Below, piece after piece: positions 48,289 to 57,575 of a DNA stretch of 64,000 nucleotides. The DNA comes from Shewanella polaris (GTDB lineage: Bacteria; Pseudomonadota; Gammaproteobacteria; Enterobacterales; Shewanellaceae), in the NCBI RefSeq assembly GCF_006385555.1, contig NZ_CP041036.1:1984001-2048000 (forward strand), in the 5' to 3' direction. The position numbers and the translations under genes are program-made. The notes under the pieces are model-generated. The model was not told the origin of the DNA. It saw only the letters and a list, made by a program, of their open reading frames with translations, and did no database searches. Numbering within the stretch: the first letter of the stretch is position 1; each line of letters begins with the position of its first letter.

Positions 48289-48425
48289 ATGGCCAAACCT
48301 AGACAAACCATCGTTAGCCTAGAAGATACGCCTTACTATCACAGCTGTTCTGGTTGGTACGTAAGGCTTTTTTGTGCGGAATTGATAATTCAACAGGCGA
48401 GAATTTTGAACGTCGTCGCGAGTAG
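48289..48425 (+). pseudogene. RAYT transposase N-terminal remnant, frameshifted
   Basis: Starts MAKPRQTIVSLEDTPYYHSCSGWYVR, then needs a frameshift into FLCGIDNSTGENFERRRE before a stop. This matches the usual N-terminus of RAYT/Y1 transposases (MARPRxxxVSLxDTPYYHxxSRxVRRAFLCGxDxxTGxxYEHRRxW), including the HUH-side region. Only the first 45 or so residues remain. Confidence 0.8.
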
Positions 48426-48612
48426 AATTTATAATCAAGAAATGAACAACTCTGTTGGTGAGTAATTGAAAAATCAATTAATAAATAATGGGTTAAACAG
48501 ATTTTTATAGTGAGTAATTTTGGGGGAAGGTAATTTAACAAAAATATCCGCAATATCACTTTAGTTTGTTTTATTAATTTAGGACTTGCTAAATAGATTT
48601 CAGTTTAAAAAA

Positions 48613-48638
48613 TACAACCTACAACCTACAACCTACAA
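48613..48638. repeat. Short tandem repeat, 7-bp unit
   Basis: TACAACC three times in a row followed by TACAAG. It lies in the 48426-48905 spacer, which has no other feature I can support. Confidence 0.8.
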
Positions 48639-48905
48639 GTCAATCAGATGTTAAAAGCGTTCCCCCTATTGCGACGTCAATGGATATTCATTCCAATACA
48701 CAACTAAATTTAGAACATACACAAAAATAAGCATCTAGCAGAGGAAATATTCATTAGTGAGCATTTATTGTCCACTATTCACTACATCATTGAGTTGCAT
48801 CAAGGATTGGCTGAAATATTTGGCTTAGATTTATTAGATAAACCTATTTTTATTAGGTGGTGGGTTTTCGGATCTTTTCAAATCTAATTGTAAAGAGAGA
48901 CATCT

Positions 48906-49253
48906 ATGAAAAACTTTCCTGAACACTATAAAGAGCTCGGTACTTGGATGGAAAAACTTGGAGTCGCCATTCCCCAGACAATGCAAGGCTTTGCTGAACT
49001 GCATAAGGCATCTATTGCTCCAGGAGCGCTAGACAGTAAAACTAAGGAACTGATTGCCCTTGGCATAGCAATAACGGTTAGATGCGATGGATGTATTACG
49101 TTTCACGTCCATGACGCATTACAGGCAGGAGCCAGTAAAGAAGAAATAGCTGAAACTGTGTCAGTGGCTATGCTTATGGGTGGTGGTCCATCAATGGTCT
49201 ACGGAATAGAGGCCATGCAAGCTGTCAGTCAATATCAAGAGCAAGGAATATAA
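48906..49253 (+). CDS. AhpD-like carboxymuconolactone decarboxylase family protein
   Basis: Small protein of 115 residues with the AhpD-type redox motif: CDGCITFHVHDAL, CxxC followed by H, preceded by the ELIALGIAITVR helix that supplies the acidic partner. AhpD-like proteins act in peroxide defence. AAAGAGAGACATCT precedes the ATG. It is the first of three same-strand genes (with 49381 and 50076), though 127 bases separate it from the next. Confidence 0.9.
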   Translation: MKNFPEHYKELGTWMEKLGVAIPQTMQGFAELHKASIAPGALDSKTKELIALGIAITVRCDGCITFHVHDALQAGASKEEIAETVSVAMLMGGGPSMVYGIEAMQAVSQYQEQGI

Positions 49254-49380
49254 TCTAATTAGAACAGAAGCTTATTATTCAAAACCAAGCACAAAATAGA
49301 AACAACATTAAGTAAAAATTCAGATGTTAATACTTATTTTTGGGCTGCTGAGTGGTTTGATATTGTATAGGAGAATAGTG

Positions 49381-50064
49381 ATGGGTACAGTTAACAGTGA
49401 TACAAATAATAATCGTCAACATCTTGAAGGTGACATTAAAGAAGCGGTTGAGGCCGATGGTAATATAAGAGAAAACGTACGTCGTATTACCCTTAAAGCA
49501 TTGAGTGACGGTAAATTAGATCTCGATGAGATTACTCAGGTTACCAGCAGCGTGGTGAAAGGCGCCGGTTTAGGTGCTGTTATTCATGGCCATGATGGTC
49601 AGGACAAGTTAGCAAAAGCCGTGTCGGGTCTTGATGATGCCTTATGTTCTGCCGCGGAGGCATCAAAATTAGCCGTGGAAGAAGCCAGTTCACATGTTAA
49701 AACATTTAGTAAACAAGATTTTCAGCGTTCTATTAATGACCTTAGTGAACTCGAAACCATGTATTTAGATACGTTGAAAGAGGCCGCAAAAGAGACAAAT
49801 GAGACGGTATCTGAAACTTTAAATGATTTGGTTCGTCATGGTCGTTTAACGGGTACAGCAGTCGGCCAAAAAGCGACAGAAATCGTAAAATTATTAAATT
49901 ATCAAATAAGTGATAGATTAAGTGAAACAGTGACCGCGGGAGTCGATTCTGCTTCGAAAGTAACCAGCAACATCGCTTATGCGGCAGCAGGTTTTCTTGA
50001 CGCGATTGCACAAAAATTGGACGAGAAGTTAGCATCCAAGTCTTCAGACAATAAACATCAATAG
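49381..50064 (+). CDS. DUF6781-like helical protein
   Basis: Unassigned cytoplasmic helical protein of 227 residues. The sequence DIKEAVEADGNIRENVRRITLKALSDG and the repeated Ala/Ser/Lys-rich amphipathic helices (SAAEASKLAVEEASSHVK, and YAAAGFLDAIAQKLDEKL) suggest coiled-coil or membrane-surface binding; I recall such proteins as DUF6781, next to UbiB-family kinases. Start chosen at 49381 because AGGAG lies just before it; the longest frame starts 19 codons earlier with a hydrophobic piece that may be spurious. It is 11 bases before the UbiB gene. Confidence 0.75.
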   Translation: MGTVNSDTNNNRQHLEGDIKEAVEADGNIRENVRRITLKALSDGKLDLDEITQVTSSVVKGAGLGAVIHGHDGQDKLAKAVSGLDDALCSAAEASKLAVEEASSHVKTFSKQDFQRSINDLSELETMYLDTLKEAAKETNETVSETLNDLVRHGRLTGTAVGQKATEIVKLLNYQISDRLSETVTAGVDSASKVTSNIAYAAAGFLDAIAQKLDEKLASKSSDNKHQ

Positions 50065-50075
50065 ATAGGTGAGCC

Positions 50076-51758
50076 ATGCTTTGGGAGACATTAAGTACCG
50101 CTCGAGATATTGGCCGACTGAATGAACTTGCTTCGGTCTTAATCCGTTATGGTTTCGGCGATGTGCTACGTAGACTTGGTTTGGCGAATATGTTTAATGG
50201 CGCCGGTAAAGCAATGCATTGGAAGCATACTTCAGACATCACCAATTTAGAATCTCCCGTCAGGTTTTGTCATGCATTGACTGAAATGGGGCCTACCTTT
50301 ATTAAACTAGGACAAATTCTTGCCACTCGATCGGATCTATTTCCTCCAGAATGGACTACTGAATTTGAAAAATTACAGAATCAAGCTCCTCCGGTGCCAT
50401 TTGAGTTAATCAATAAACAACTTCAGCAAGATCTAGGGTGCAGTCCACAAGAAGCTTTTGCAGAATTTGATCCTACACCTTTTGCCGCCGCATCCATTGC
50501 GCAGGTTCATCGAGCTCGCTTACAAGATGGGACAGAAGTGATTATTAAGGTTCGCAGGCCAGGGATCCGACCGATAATGGAAGCAGATTTACGTTTACTT
50601 GCCCGCATTGCTGAGCTGATGGAGTCAGAGTCAACGGCTTTACGACGTTTTAGACCCCGTGAGGTGGTACGTCAATTTACCCACTCTTTACGGCGTGAAT
50701 TGGATTTATTAGCTGAGTGTCGTAATGCTGAAAGAATGGGCAAAAATTTTATTGGTGATCCAAATATTGTTATTCCTAAAGTATATTGGTCGTGGTGCAG
50801 TGAACGTGTCAATGTTCAAGAGTTTATTGATGGCATCCCTGGACGAAATATCGCAGCAGTGGAGAAGGCGGGATTAGATAGAAAACTGTTAGCTAAGTAT
50901 GGCGGTCAAGCTGCGTTGAAAATGATTCTGATTGATGGTTTTTATCATGCGGATCCTCATCAAGGTAATATTTTTTATCTGCCTGAAAATCGCATCGCAT
51001 TTATTGATTTTGGTATGGTTGGACGATTGTCTATGGATCGCCGACATCAAGTTGTACAACTTTTACATAGCATGGTTGAGATTGATGCTCCTCGTGTTGT
51101 TGATGTATTGCTGGGGTGGGCTGGCGATCCTCCGCTCAATTGTGAAAGTCTTACTTTTGAAGTAGAAGAGTTTGTTGATAAATATCATGGTGTGTCGTTA
51201 AAAAACTTCCATTTGAGCATGATGCTTACTGAGTTGATGTCACTGCTTAGAGAACATGGACTTAGCTTACCCCCGGATATCATTATATTGATTAAAGCAT
51301 TGATAGCTCTCGAAGGTGTTGCTTTGCAGTTAGACCCTGACTTTAATATGGTAACGGAAGCAAAGCCGTTATTACGCCAGCTAATGTTAGAACGAAACGC
51401 ACCAGATGCAATGGCGAAGAGAGGTTGGCAAGCTATTGTCGACACCACTGAGTTGATAACCGGATTACCGCAAGATTTACAACAACTATTACGTTCCGCG
51501 CGTAGTGGCAGATTCCAGTTACATGTTGATGTCACGCGTTTAAAAACCTTTGGCAATCAACTTGATCGTGCCGCTAGCAGAGTGGCCGTCGGTAATGTGG
51601 TCGCGGCGATGATTATTGGTTCTTCTATTGTGATGACCGTTGACGGAGGTCCGACGTTATTTGGCTTGCCATTATTTGGCATACTCGGATTTATGGGCGC
51701 TGTGGTTGGTGGAATATGGTTGTTGTTCTCTATCTGGTCTAGTGGACGCTGGAGGTAA
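50076..51758 (+). CDS. UbiB/AarF-family (ABC1) atypical kinase
   Basis: Membrane-anchored member of the UbiB family, 560 residues. It has the KxGQ motif in TFIKLGQILATRSDLFP, the Ala-rich loop FAAASIAQVHRARL, the lysine in VIIKVRRPG, the catalytic HADPHQGNIF and IDFGMVG metal site, and two C-terminal membrane helices (VAAMIIGSSIVMTV, FMGAVVGGIWLLF). It lies outside any ubiquinone operon and so is a paralogue; family members support coenzyme Q synthesis or lipid trafficking by ATP use. It is co-transcribed with the DUF6781-like gene (11-base gap). Confidence 0.9.
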   Translation: MLWETLSTARDIGRLNELASVLIRYGFGDVLRRLGLANMFNGAGKAMHWKHTSDITNLESPVRFCHALTEMGPTFIKLGQILATRSDLFPPEWTTEFEKLQNQAPPVPFELINKQLQQDLGCSPQEAFAEFDPTPFAAASIAQVHRARLQDGTEVIIKVRRPGIRPIMEADLRLLARIAELMESESTALRRFRPREVVRQFTHSLRRELDLLAECRNAERMGKNFIGDPNIVIPKVYWSWCSERVNVQEFIDGIPGRNIAAVEKAGLDRKLLAKYGGQAALKMILIDGFYHADPHQGNIFYLPENRIAFIDFGMVGRLSMDRRHQVVQLLHSMVEIDAPRVVDVLLGWAGDPPLNCESLTFEVEEFVDKYHGVSLKNFHLSMMLTELMSLLREHGLSLPPDIIILIKALIALEGVALQLDPDFNMVTEAKPLLRQLMLERNAPDAMAKRGWQAIVDTTELITGLPQDLQQLLRSARSGRFQLHVDVTRLKTFGNQLDRAASRVAVGNVVAAMIIGSSIVMTVDGGPTLFGLPLFGILGFMGAVVGGIWLLFSIWSSGRWR

Positions 51759-52133
51759 GCAGATTATTACTCATACCCATAGATAAACATAGCCTTGCAT
51801 AATTGTCGTTTTGTAACTATTTTACATTAACCTCATCAAGGATTTTTATCCTGTATTTACACATCACTCTACAGCCATCAAAAATCCCTTTCATTGGTAA
51901 AATGCCTGACTAATGTTGGTATTTAACTCCACTCATATTAGCGATTGAATTTCTGTAATTATTTTAGTCTCAGCAAAGCGTCATTAGATGTTTTTAAATA
52001 TACAACAGCATATGAATCATAAATATTAAAATGATTAGAAATCGATAAGGAACTAAAAATAATACAACAAACATGGAATTTTGAGGAATATAGCCTATAT
52101 AGATAAGTAGATCTTTATATTGGAGAAATAAAA
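51759..52133. other. Spacer before chemoreceptor gene
   Basis: 375 AT-rich bases holding the promoter region of the chemoreceptor; no recognised site. Confidence 0.4.
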
Positions 52134-53807
52134 ATGGACTTTAAAAGTCGTGGAAAGCTACTTCTGTTAACAATGCTGCCACTGATCCTTATTACCTTAC
52201 TTGTCACAATCACTTTTTACTTAAACGGAATTACAGATCTTGAGAATCAAGCCATTGATTATAAAAAAGAGTTGGTGGCAAGAAATCAAACCTTCCTCAA
52301 AGCCAATTTGCGCATGGGACGAACTGCCATAAAGGCTCTTTATGACACCGATGTGAACGGTAATAATAAAGAGCAAGCCAAGCTAATTCTTAAAAATATG
52401 CGCTTTGCCGATGATGGTTATTTTTTCGCTTATGATTCAAAAGGGGTTAATACTCTCCACGCCGTAAAGCCAGAACTAGAAGGCAAAAATTTATATGCTC
52501 TAAAAGATGAAAATGGTGTGCCTGTAATAGCAGGGTTAATTGATGCTGCAACCAAGGGCGAGGGATTCCTCGATTTCTCATGGAATAAACCGTCCATTAA
52601 TGCGCAAGCACCAAAACTAGGCTATGCCGAATACATAGATAAATGGGATTGGGTATTGGGTACGGGTATCTATGTCGACGACGTTAATGACCAAGTCACT
52701 ATATATATTGAAAAGAGGCAAGCCTTACTGACTGAAGATTTAAGCTTTGCGATTATGATTGCCATTCTGGGACTCGTTATTACTGCAAGTACCGTTATTT
52801 TTGTCGTCAATCGTTCTCTTATTCCATTAAGTTCGATGCTCGATAAACTCAATGAAATCGCACATGGTAATGGTGATTTAACCGGACGCCTGCAAACTCA
52901 AGGTAAAGATGAAATTGCCGAACTTGGTGATGCCTTCAACCAGTTTATGGATACCTTACAACCGATTATAACAGAGGTAAAAAATAGTTCGGTTTCAGTA
53001 CAACAAGCGGCAAAGAGTCTCGATTTACAAACCAAAAACTCAGTAAAAACGATGCATATACACAGCCAAGAAACAGAAAAAGTCGTCTCGGCCATTACCG
53101 AGATGGCAGCGACAGCACGAGAAGTGGCAAATAATACGAATACAACCTCAGATGCCATCAGCTCTGCTAATAGTCAGATTAATAGCGCTCAACAAGAAGT
53201 ATCTCAAGCTATTGATAGTATTCATCAGCTTGTTTCTGAGGTGAATACCACTTCAGATGCGATTAAATCGTTAAGCGAACAAACTGATCGTATAACTAGT
53301 GTGACTGACGTCATTGGTAGTATTGCAGAGCAAACTAATCTTTTGGCACTTAATGCTGCGATTGAAGCCGCCAGAGCGGGCGAGCAAGGGCGGGGATTTG
53401 CAGTAGTTGCCGATGAAGTCCGTACACTTGCAAGCAGAACACAAGCCAGTACTCAAGAAATTAATCAGATGCTGACTAACTTACAAATTGGTGTTAAAGA
53501 AGCCGTGATAACGATGTCTGCAAGTCAACATCGTGGTGAGCAAACGATCCATGACTCTTCAGTAATACAAACTCGACTATCTGATATACAAAACGTTGTA
53601 GGTGAAATTCATGATATGGGGATGCAAACCGCAACGGCAGCGGAGGAGCAAAGTGTAGTGGCCGAAGATATCACCAAAAATCTGACTCATATTCAAGATA
53701 TTGTCTTTGAACTGAATGATGATCTAGAAAAAGCCGCAACCATTAGTTCTTCATTAGCCATCTCAGGCAGTCAATTGAATGAACTTGTAGGACACTTTAA
53801 AACCTAA
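52134..53807 (+). CDS. Methyl-accepting chemotaxis protein with single Cache sensor
   Basis: Inner-membrane chemoreceptor of 557 residues: helix at residues about 11-30, periplasmic sCache_2 domain ([50 protein letters not shown]), second helix about 200-222, HAMP (about 223-275), and a signalling domain with the invariant hairpin tip [20 protein letters not shown]. It should send binding of a small ligand, often a carboxylate or amino acid, to CheA. Single gene with its own terminator. Confidence 0.95.
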   Translation: MDFKSRGKLLLLTMLPLILITLLVTITFYLNGITDLENQAIDYKKELVARNQTFLKANLRMGRTAIKALYDTDVNGNNKEQAKLILKNMRFADDGYFFAYDSKGVNTLHAVKPELEGKNLYALKDENGVPVIAGLIDAATKGEGFLDFSWNKPSINAQAPKLGYAEYIDKWDWVLGTGIYVDDVNDQVTIYIEKRQALLTEDLSFAIMIAILGLVITASTVIFVVNRSLIPLSSMLDKLNEIAHGNGDLTGRLQTQGKDEIAELGDAFNQFMDTLQPIITEVKNSSVSVQQAAKSLDLQTKNSVKTMHIHSQETEKVVSAITEMAATAREVANNTNTTSDAISSANSQINSAQQEVSQAIDSIHQLVSEVNTTSDAIKSLSEQTDRITSVTDVIGSIAEQTNLLALNAAIEAARAGEQGRGFAVVADEVRTLASRTQASTQEINQMLTNLQIGVKEAVITMSASQHRGEQTIHDSSVIQTRLSDIQNVVGEIHDMGMQTATAAEEQSVVAEDITKNLTHIQDIVFELNDDLEKAATISSSLAISGSQLNELVGHFKT

Positions 53808-53850
53808 TATTGATTGGCTCGATAAAGTTAATTGAGGTAAAAGTTAAACA

Positions 53851-53884
53851 AAAGCCCCACCATGAATAATGGTAGGGCTTTTTG
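53851..53884 (+). terminator. Terminator after chemoreceptor
   Basis: AAAGCCCCACCAT / ATGGTAGGGCTTT imperfect stem (one mismatch) with a 5-base loop and T-run. Confidence 0.85.
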
Positions 53885-53984
53885 ATTTAAATGTGTAAAA
53901 ATGCCTGAATATGAAACAGTGTGACTAAGTATCGATAAAGCATGATAATAAAGATAATCCTAAATGCCTATTTAGGTTCACAAT

Positions 53985-55064
53985 TTAAAAACTATATTGA
54001 GCACGCAGTGAAAAGGCATCGTCAGCGTTATATGTTTCTCCATCATCTTCGAGTTTGGCTCTAATATAGTTGACCTTGAACATTAAATTTTCGTTGACCA
54101 GATAGTTAACACCAACGGAGAAGGTTTGAGCCTTACTGTTTTCTTCTATTAAGTTAAACTGGCTCAGTCGCCAAGTAAGTTCCCAGTCGTTATTAGCTTT
54201 AATGCTGCTAAGTTTGCCATTTTTGTAGTGGCGATTTTTACCCGATAGGGGATAGCTCATTTGATAGTAGCCACCTTCATAGTGATGGGTTCCTTTTGTA
54301 GGATCGTCAATATCAGCTTGTATCCACTCCGCCATGGAGACAAAGCCTTGGTACTGCCACATCAATTCAATACCCGCAAGCGATTCATCATCTGCGTTTA
54401 GTCGGGTCCCTTCTAGTAATGAATCACTGGAATAAACCTCTAACGGTTCATTAATCCGAAATTCATCGCCCCCTAAGTGGCGTTCGCTTAACGCGGCACC
54501 AAGATGGATGAAGTTATCATCGGGATCGACTAGAGCCCATGTCAGTCTACCCGTAACCCCATAGTTATCTGCAGAATCCTCGTCTTGAAAATAGCCAATA
54601 TCCCAATTAACGTTACCTTCTTTACCGCTTAGATTAGCTCCAACACTGCGTCCTGGTGCCAGAGCTTCAGTGACCATACTGCGCTCTATCATAAAGGTAT
54701 TACGAGAGCCGGTGAGTTTCTCTAAACCAAAGGGCTCTTTTTGTTTACCCACTGTAATAGTCGCCCAGTCCCAGCCTTGGTATTGAAGATAGGCATCCTT
54801 AATCTCTACAGCATCACCATCAGACAGATCAACTTGAAATTTACTTTTCCAGTTGTCACTAAATTTGATTTTTGTGCTTAATCGCGCCCGACGCACATCT
54901 GATCCGTAATTATCAGATTCATCATCTTCTAGGAAAAGATCTGAGAATTGATCATGATCGAGCATGATATAACCTCCCCATTTGAATTCAGGGTAATCGG
55001 CTGCTGAGCTACTGGATGCCAACAACAATAATGTTGGCGTTAAATAAGATATGAGTTTTTTCAT
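53985..55064 (-). CDS. OprO/OprP-like porin (phosphate-selective type)
   Basis: Outer-membrane beta-barrel of 359 residues. The signal peptide ends near SSSAADY, followed by FKWGGYIMLDHDQF and VRRARLSTKIKFSDNWKSKFQVDLSDGDAVEIKDAYLQY, the pattern of the OprO/P family, and KEPFGLEKLTGSRNTFMIERS. It ends ...LRAQYSF with the C-terminal Phe for insertion. It is the last gene of a three-gene operon with DUF4956 and VTC-domain genes, overlapping the former by four bases. In this setting import of phosphate or polyphosphate is a fair guess. Confidence 0.88.
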   Translation of the reverse strand: MKKLISYLTPTLLLLASSSSAADYPEFKWGGYIMLDHDQFSDLFLEDDESDNYGSDVRRARLSTKIKFSDNWKSKFQVDLSDGDAVEIKDAYLQYQGWDWATITVGKQKEPFGLEKLTGSRNTFMIERSMVTEALAPGRSVGANLSGKEGNVNWDIGYFQDEDSADNYGVTGRLTWALVDPDDNFIHLGAALSERHLGGDEFRINEPLEVYSSDSLLEGTRLNADDESLAGIELMWQYQGFVSMAEWIQADIDDPTKGTHHYEGGYYQMSYPLSGKNRHYKNGKLSSIKANNDWELTWRLSQFNLIEENSKAQTFSVGVNYLVNENLMFKVNYIRAKLEDDGETYNADDAFSLRAQYSF

Positions 55065-55687
55065 GAATGCGTCTCTATTTGACTGTTAGGACTGGAGGCA
55101 TGATCTTTCTGTAGTATATCGGACGGAGTGTAGTGCACGATGAGCTCAGCGGTATCTCTGAGAAAGTCGATATGCTCAATATCCACGCTGGTAACTTGCA
55201 AACCAGTGCGTTCACGCAGATCGGCCAGCAATAGCGCCCTATTTTGAGGCTTAATATTATCGATACGTTCGTATGAGATCCGCTGTATTTGATTGTGCCC
55301 TTGAAAAAAGCGGGTATCGACCAGAAAAGCAATAAAACACAAAGATCCATTGATTGAAAACAACTCTAATATAGGCAGTTTACTAACAGCAGATAACAGT
55401 GCAATGGCAGTAACCAAAAACAGGTAAGTCATCTCTTTTATTGAGATGGTATCCGTGCGATAGCGCAGCATGCCGAACACGGCAAACAAACCAAAAGCAA
55501 ATTCCATCGACATGTCGATGCCGTGTAGTAAGAACGTGATTAAAAATATACCAATGCCAAATAAAACGAAGGATCCAGCCACGTTAGCGTTCTTATTAAT
55601 ACGGTAATAGCAACCGTAGCAAAGTATAACGATGGAAATAAAATTCACTAAAAATAGAACAAGAAAATCATACGTAATTTCGGTCAT
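55061..55687 (-). CDS. DUF4956 membrane protein
   Basis: Inner-membrane protein of 208 residues with five to six hydrophobic segments in the first 135 and a soluble C-terminal part of about 70. The signature GLFAVFGMLRYRTDTISIKEMTYLF is the DUF4956 hallmark. These proteins are regularly next to VTC-domain polyphosphate polymerases in bacteria, as here, and may form the membrane part, in place of the yeast VTC membrane subunits. It starts one base after the VTC gene and overlaps the porin gene. Confidence 0.9.
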   Translation of the reverse strand: MTEITYDFLVLFLVNFISIVILCYGCYYRINKNANVAGSFVLFGIGIFLITFLLHGIDMSMEFAFGLFAVFGMLRYRTDTISIKEMTYLFLVTAIALLSAVSKLPILELFSINGSLCFIAFLVDTRFFQGHNQIQRISYERIDNIKPQNRALLLADLRERTGLQVTSVDIEHIDFLRDTAELIVHYTPSDILQKDHASSPNSQIETHS

Positions 55688-55688
55688 A

Positions 55689-56483
55689 TCAATAACTCCA
55701 TGGCGCAGTAGGATGTTGTTGGTTTAAAGAGGACAGTTTCATCAGAGTGGGTTTAAAACGGTTATATTTAATTCCTTGTTGATAAAGCAGTACACAGCCG
55801 ATGCAGTATTTACTGAAAGAGATAGGGGAAAAATTATGGGTAGGCATCATCTGATAAAATGGAGAATTTTTTGAATATTTTTTTTGCTTTAGCTCGACGA
55901 TAAAAAAACCATCGAGTTCAATGCGCTCCACTCCATTAGAAGACTGATACCAGAGGTTATAGTCTATAGTAAGGCGTTCAGGGATGGCCTCATTGGCTAG
56001 TGCAATACGTTCATAGCCACCTTGTTGAGACACGCTTAAATCGTCAAAATTGACACCAAGATGTTTACGAATAAATGATTGGTTATCATCATCGCACTGG
56101 ATACTTTCGTCGCAACGGACACGGCTTTTGATGGTTCTTTTATGATTGTTTTTAAATTTTACTTCTAGGAATTGGGTATCCGTGTCTAAATAAGTACGCT
56201 TACGAACTTTAAAGCGGTTTAACTTGCCATTGTGGTGATCTTTGTAGAAATTCATCTCCTGTGTATCAAAGTATTGGTTGAAGTAGTTTGCCGTACGTTT
56301 GCCATTGATTTGTAAGACGCTGTAATGAGAGCGAGCCGCTTTGAGTAGATCAGGTAAAACATCTAGCGGTAAGATAAATTTAGAATCTACTCTATCTTGC
56401 AAATTAGCATGATGTAGATCGGCAAGACTGTGTCCTTCATATGTCGTCAGCAATTGCTCGATGGTATGGTTATCAGTTTTCAT
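55689..56483 (-). CDS. VTC-domain polyphosphate polymerase-like protein
   Basis: Cytoplasmic protein of 264 residues with the triphosphate-tunnel fold of yeast Vtc4, which makes polyphosphate from ATP. Visible tunnel strands are RVDSKFILP, NYFNQYFDTQEMNFYKDH, FKVRKRTYLDTDTQFLEVKFK, TIKSRVRCDE, LTIDYNLWYQ and IELDGFFIVELKQKK; together they line the tunnel with Lys/Arg and place Glu residues for metal. It is the first gene of the operon with DUF4956 and porin genes. No separate Ppk gene is in the window. Polymerase activity is inferred by family. Confidence 0.88.
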   Translation of the reverse strand: MKTDNHTIEQLLTTYEGHSLADLHHANLQDRVDSKFILPLDVLPDLLKAARSHYSVLQINGKRTANYFNQYFDTQEMNFYKDHHNGKLNRFKVRKRTYLDTDTQFLEVKFKNNHKRTIKSRVRCDESIQCDDDNQSFIRKHLGVNFDDLSVSQQGGYERIALANEAIPERLTIDYNLWYQSSNGVERIELDGFFIVELKQKKYSKNSPFYQMMPTHNFSPISFSKYCIGCVLLYQQGIKYNRFKPTLMKLSSLNQQHPTAPWSY

Positions 56484-57575
56484 TAGTGTTGTTTACCTGT
56501 AACCGTGTTGGATTTTTTATGCTGAGGTTTGTCCGGTCGCTAGCGCATTTAATACGGTATTGATCATCACATACGGGAAAATTTTGTAGAGTGTTGTTAT
56601 CTTGTCTATTAAACATTTACCTTCCTTATGTAGTTAAGCTTTTACCCGATAGCTTGATAAGAAACCTTTATCTAATTTAAATCATACAAATAGATTGTGC
56701 AGAAAGGATGAGGGAAGTGTGGAGATAGCTTGTAGAAAGCAATAAATGATAGTGCTATCGCATTCTTTGTTGTGCTTAGTCATTGTAAGAATGGAACTCG
56801 ATTGACTGTGTGAGAGTAAATACTTAACTTATATTGATTTTTTGACTCGCGAGCTAAATTTAAACGTGAGCAGTATAATCAATCGAGGTAAAATGGCGCT
56901 AAAGAGAAATTGAGTTACTGTTATTACTCGACATTGGCAACAAAAACACCAATAAAATTAAACAGTTAACAACGTCAGTATCGTAAGCATAGACAGCCCG
57001 ATTTTGTGGGTTACTTTAGTATCACAACTTTCTGCTATATTGATTGCAATCAGCATTTTTGATTCCAGTAACAGCTATTATAACCGTTATATATTGATGA
57101 GCCTGTTTGATTATTTTTCGTTGCTTTACCATTTTTATACAACAATTATAATACAGTTTATGAAAGCATTAGTTTGACTTTTTATTAATTTAAAAATCAA
57201 TACGGGGTCATTTATTGACTGTTCTATTTATAATCCTTAAAGGTCTTTTTAATAATGGAATACATCCTAGACTTATATTTAAATAAGATATTTTAATCAA
57301 TTAGCTACTCAGCTTTAATGTTAACAATGTAAATAAAACTATTTTCATTTTTATTTACATTATTAATAACATGGTTAATACACCGTAATACTAATGAAAA
57401 ATGAAACATATCTCACAGATTTTTATTTAATGATAGGTTAGTCGGGTGCAAGGTAGTGATCACGTATTTAGAAAATATTAGATCTAAGTCGATATCGATA
57501 ATCGCTACAATTGAAGTTGTTATATAACGTATTAAAATAGATTAATCATTAAATTATATACATGGCAGTACTAAT
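56484..57575. other. 1.1-kb regulatory spacer before the TonB-ECF locus
   Basis: Very AT-rich spacer with no coding frame I can support. It holds the promoter of the minus-strand VTC operon and of the TonB receptor. Recognisable parts are the long inverted repeat at 57326-57361 and the palindrome GTTATATAAC at 57529-57538. I did not find a cobalamin or TPP riboswitch by eye. Confidence 0.5.
57326..57361. promoter_or_regulatory. Inverted repeat upstream of TonB-ECF locus
   Basis: AATGTAAATAAAA and its exact complement TTTTATTTACATT, 13 bp each, are separated by 10 bases; weaker symmetry continues outside (GTTAAC / AATAAC). It is about 215 bp before the receptor start. It could be an operator or an mRNA hairpin. 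Confidence 0.5.

Noticed and set aside
40421-48905. Genomic island with integrase at tRNA-Ser
   Set aside because: The tRNA and accessory genes suggest one, but I found no integrase, no second attachment repeat downstream, and the genes look like independent small gains.
51185-51556. 123-residue minus-strand open frame inside the UbiB-family gene
   Set aside because: Shadow of a well-supported gene on the other strand; composition unlike a real protein.
56484-57575. Cobalamin or TPP riboswitch before the TonB-ECF locus
   Set aside because: I looked for B12-box and thi-box type motifs and saw none; only simple palindromes are present. A covariance-model search would settle it.
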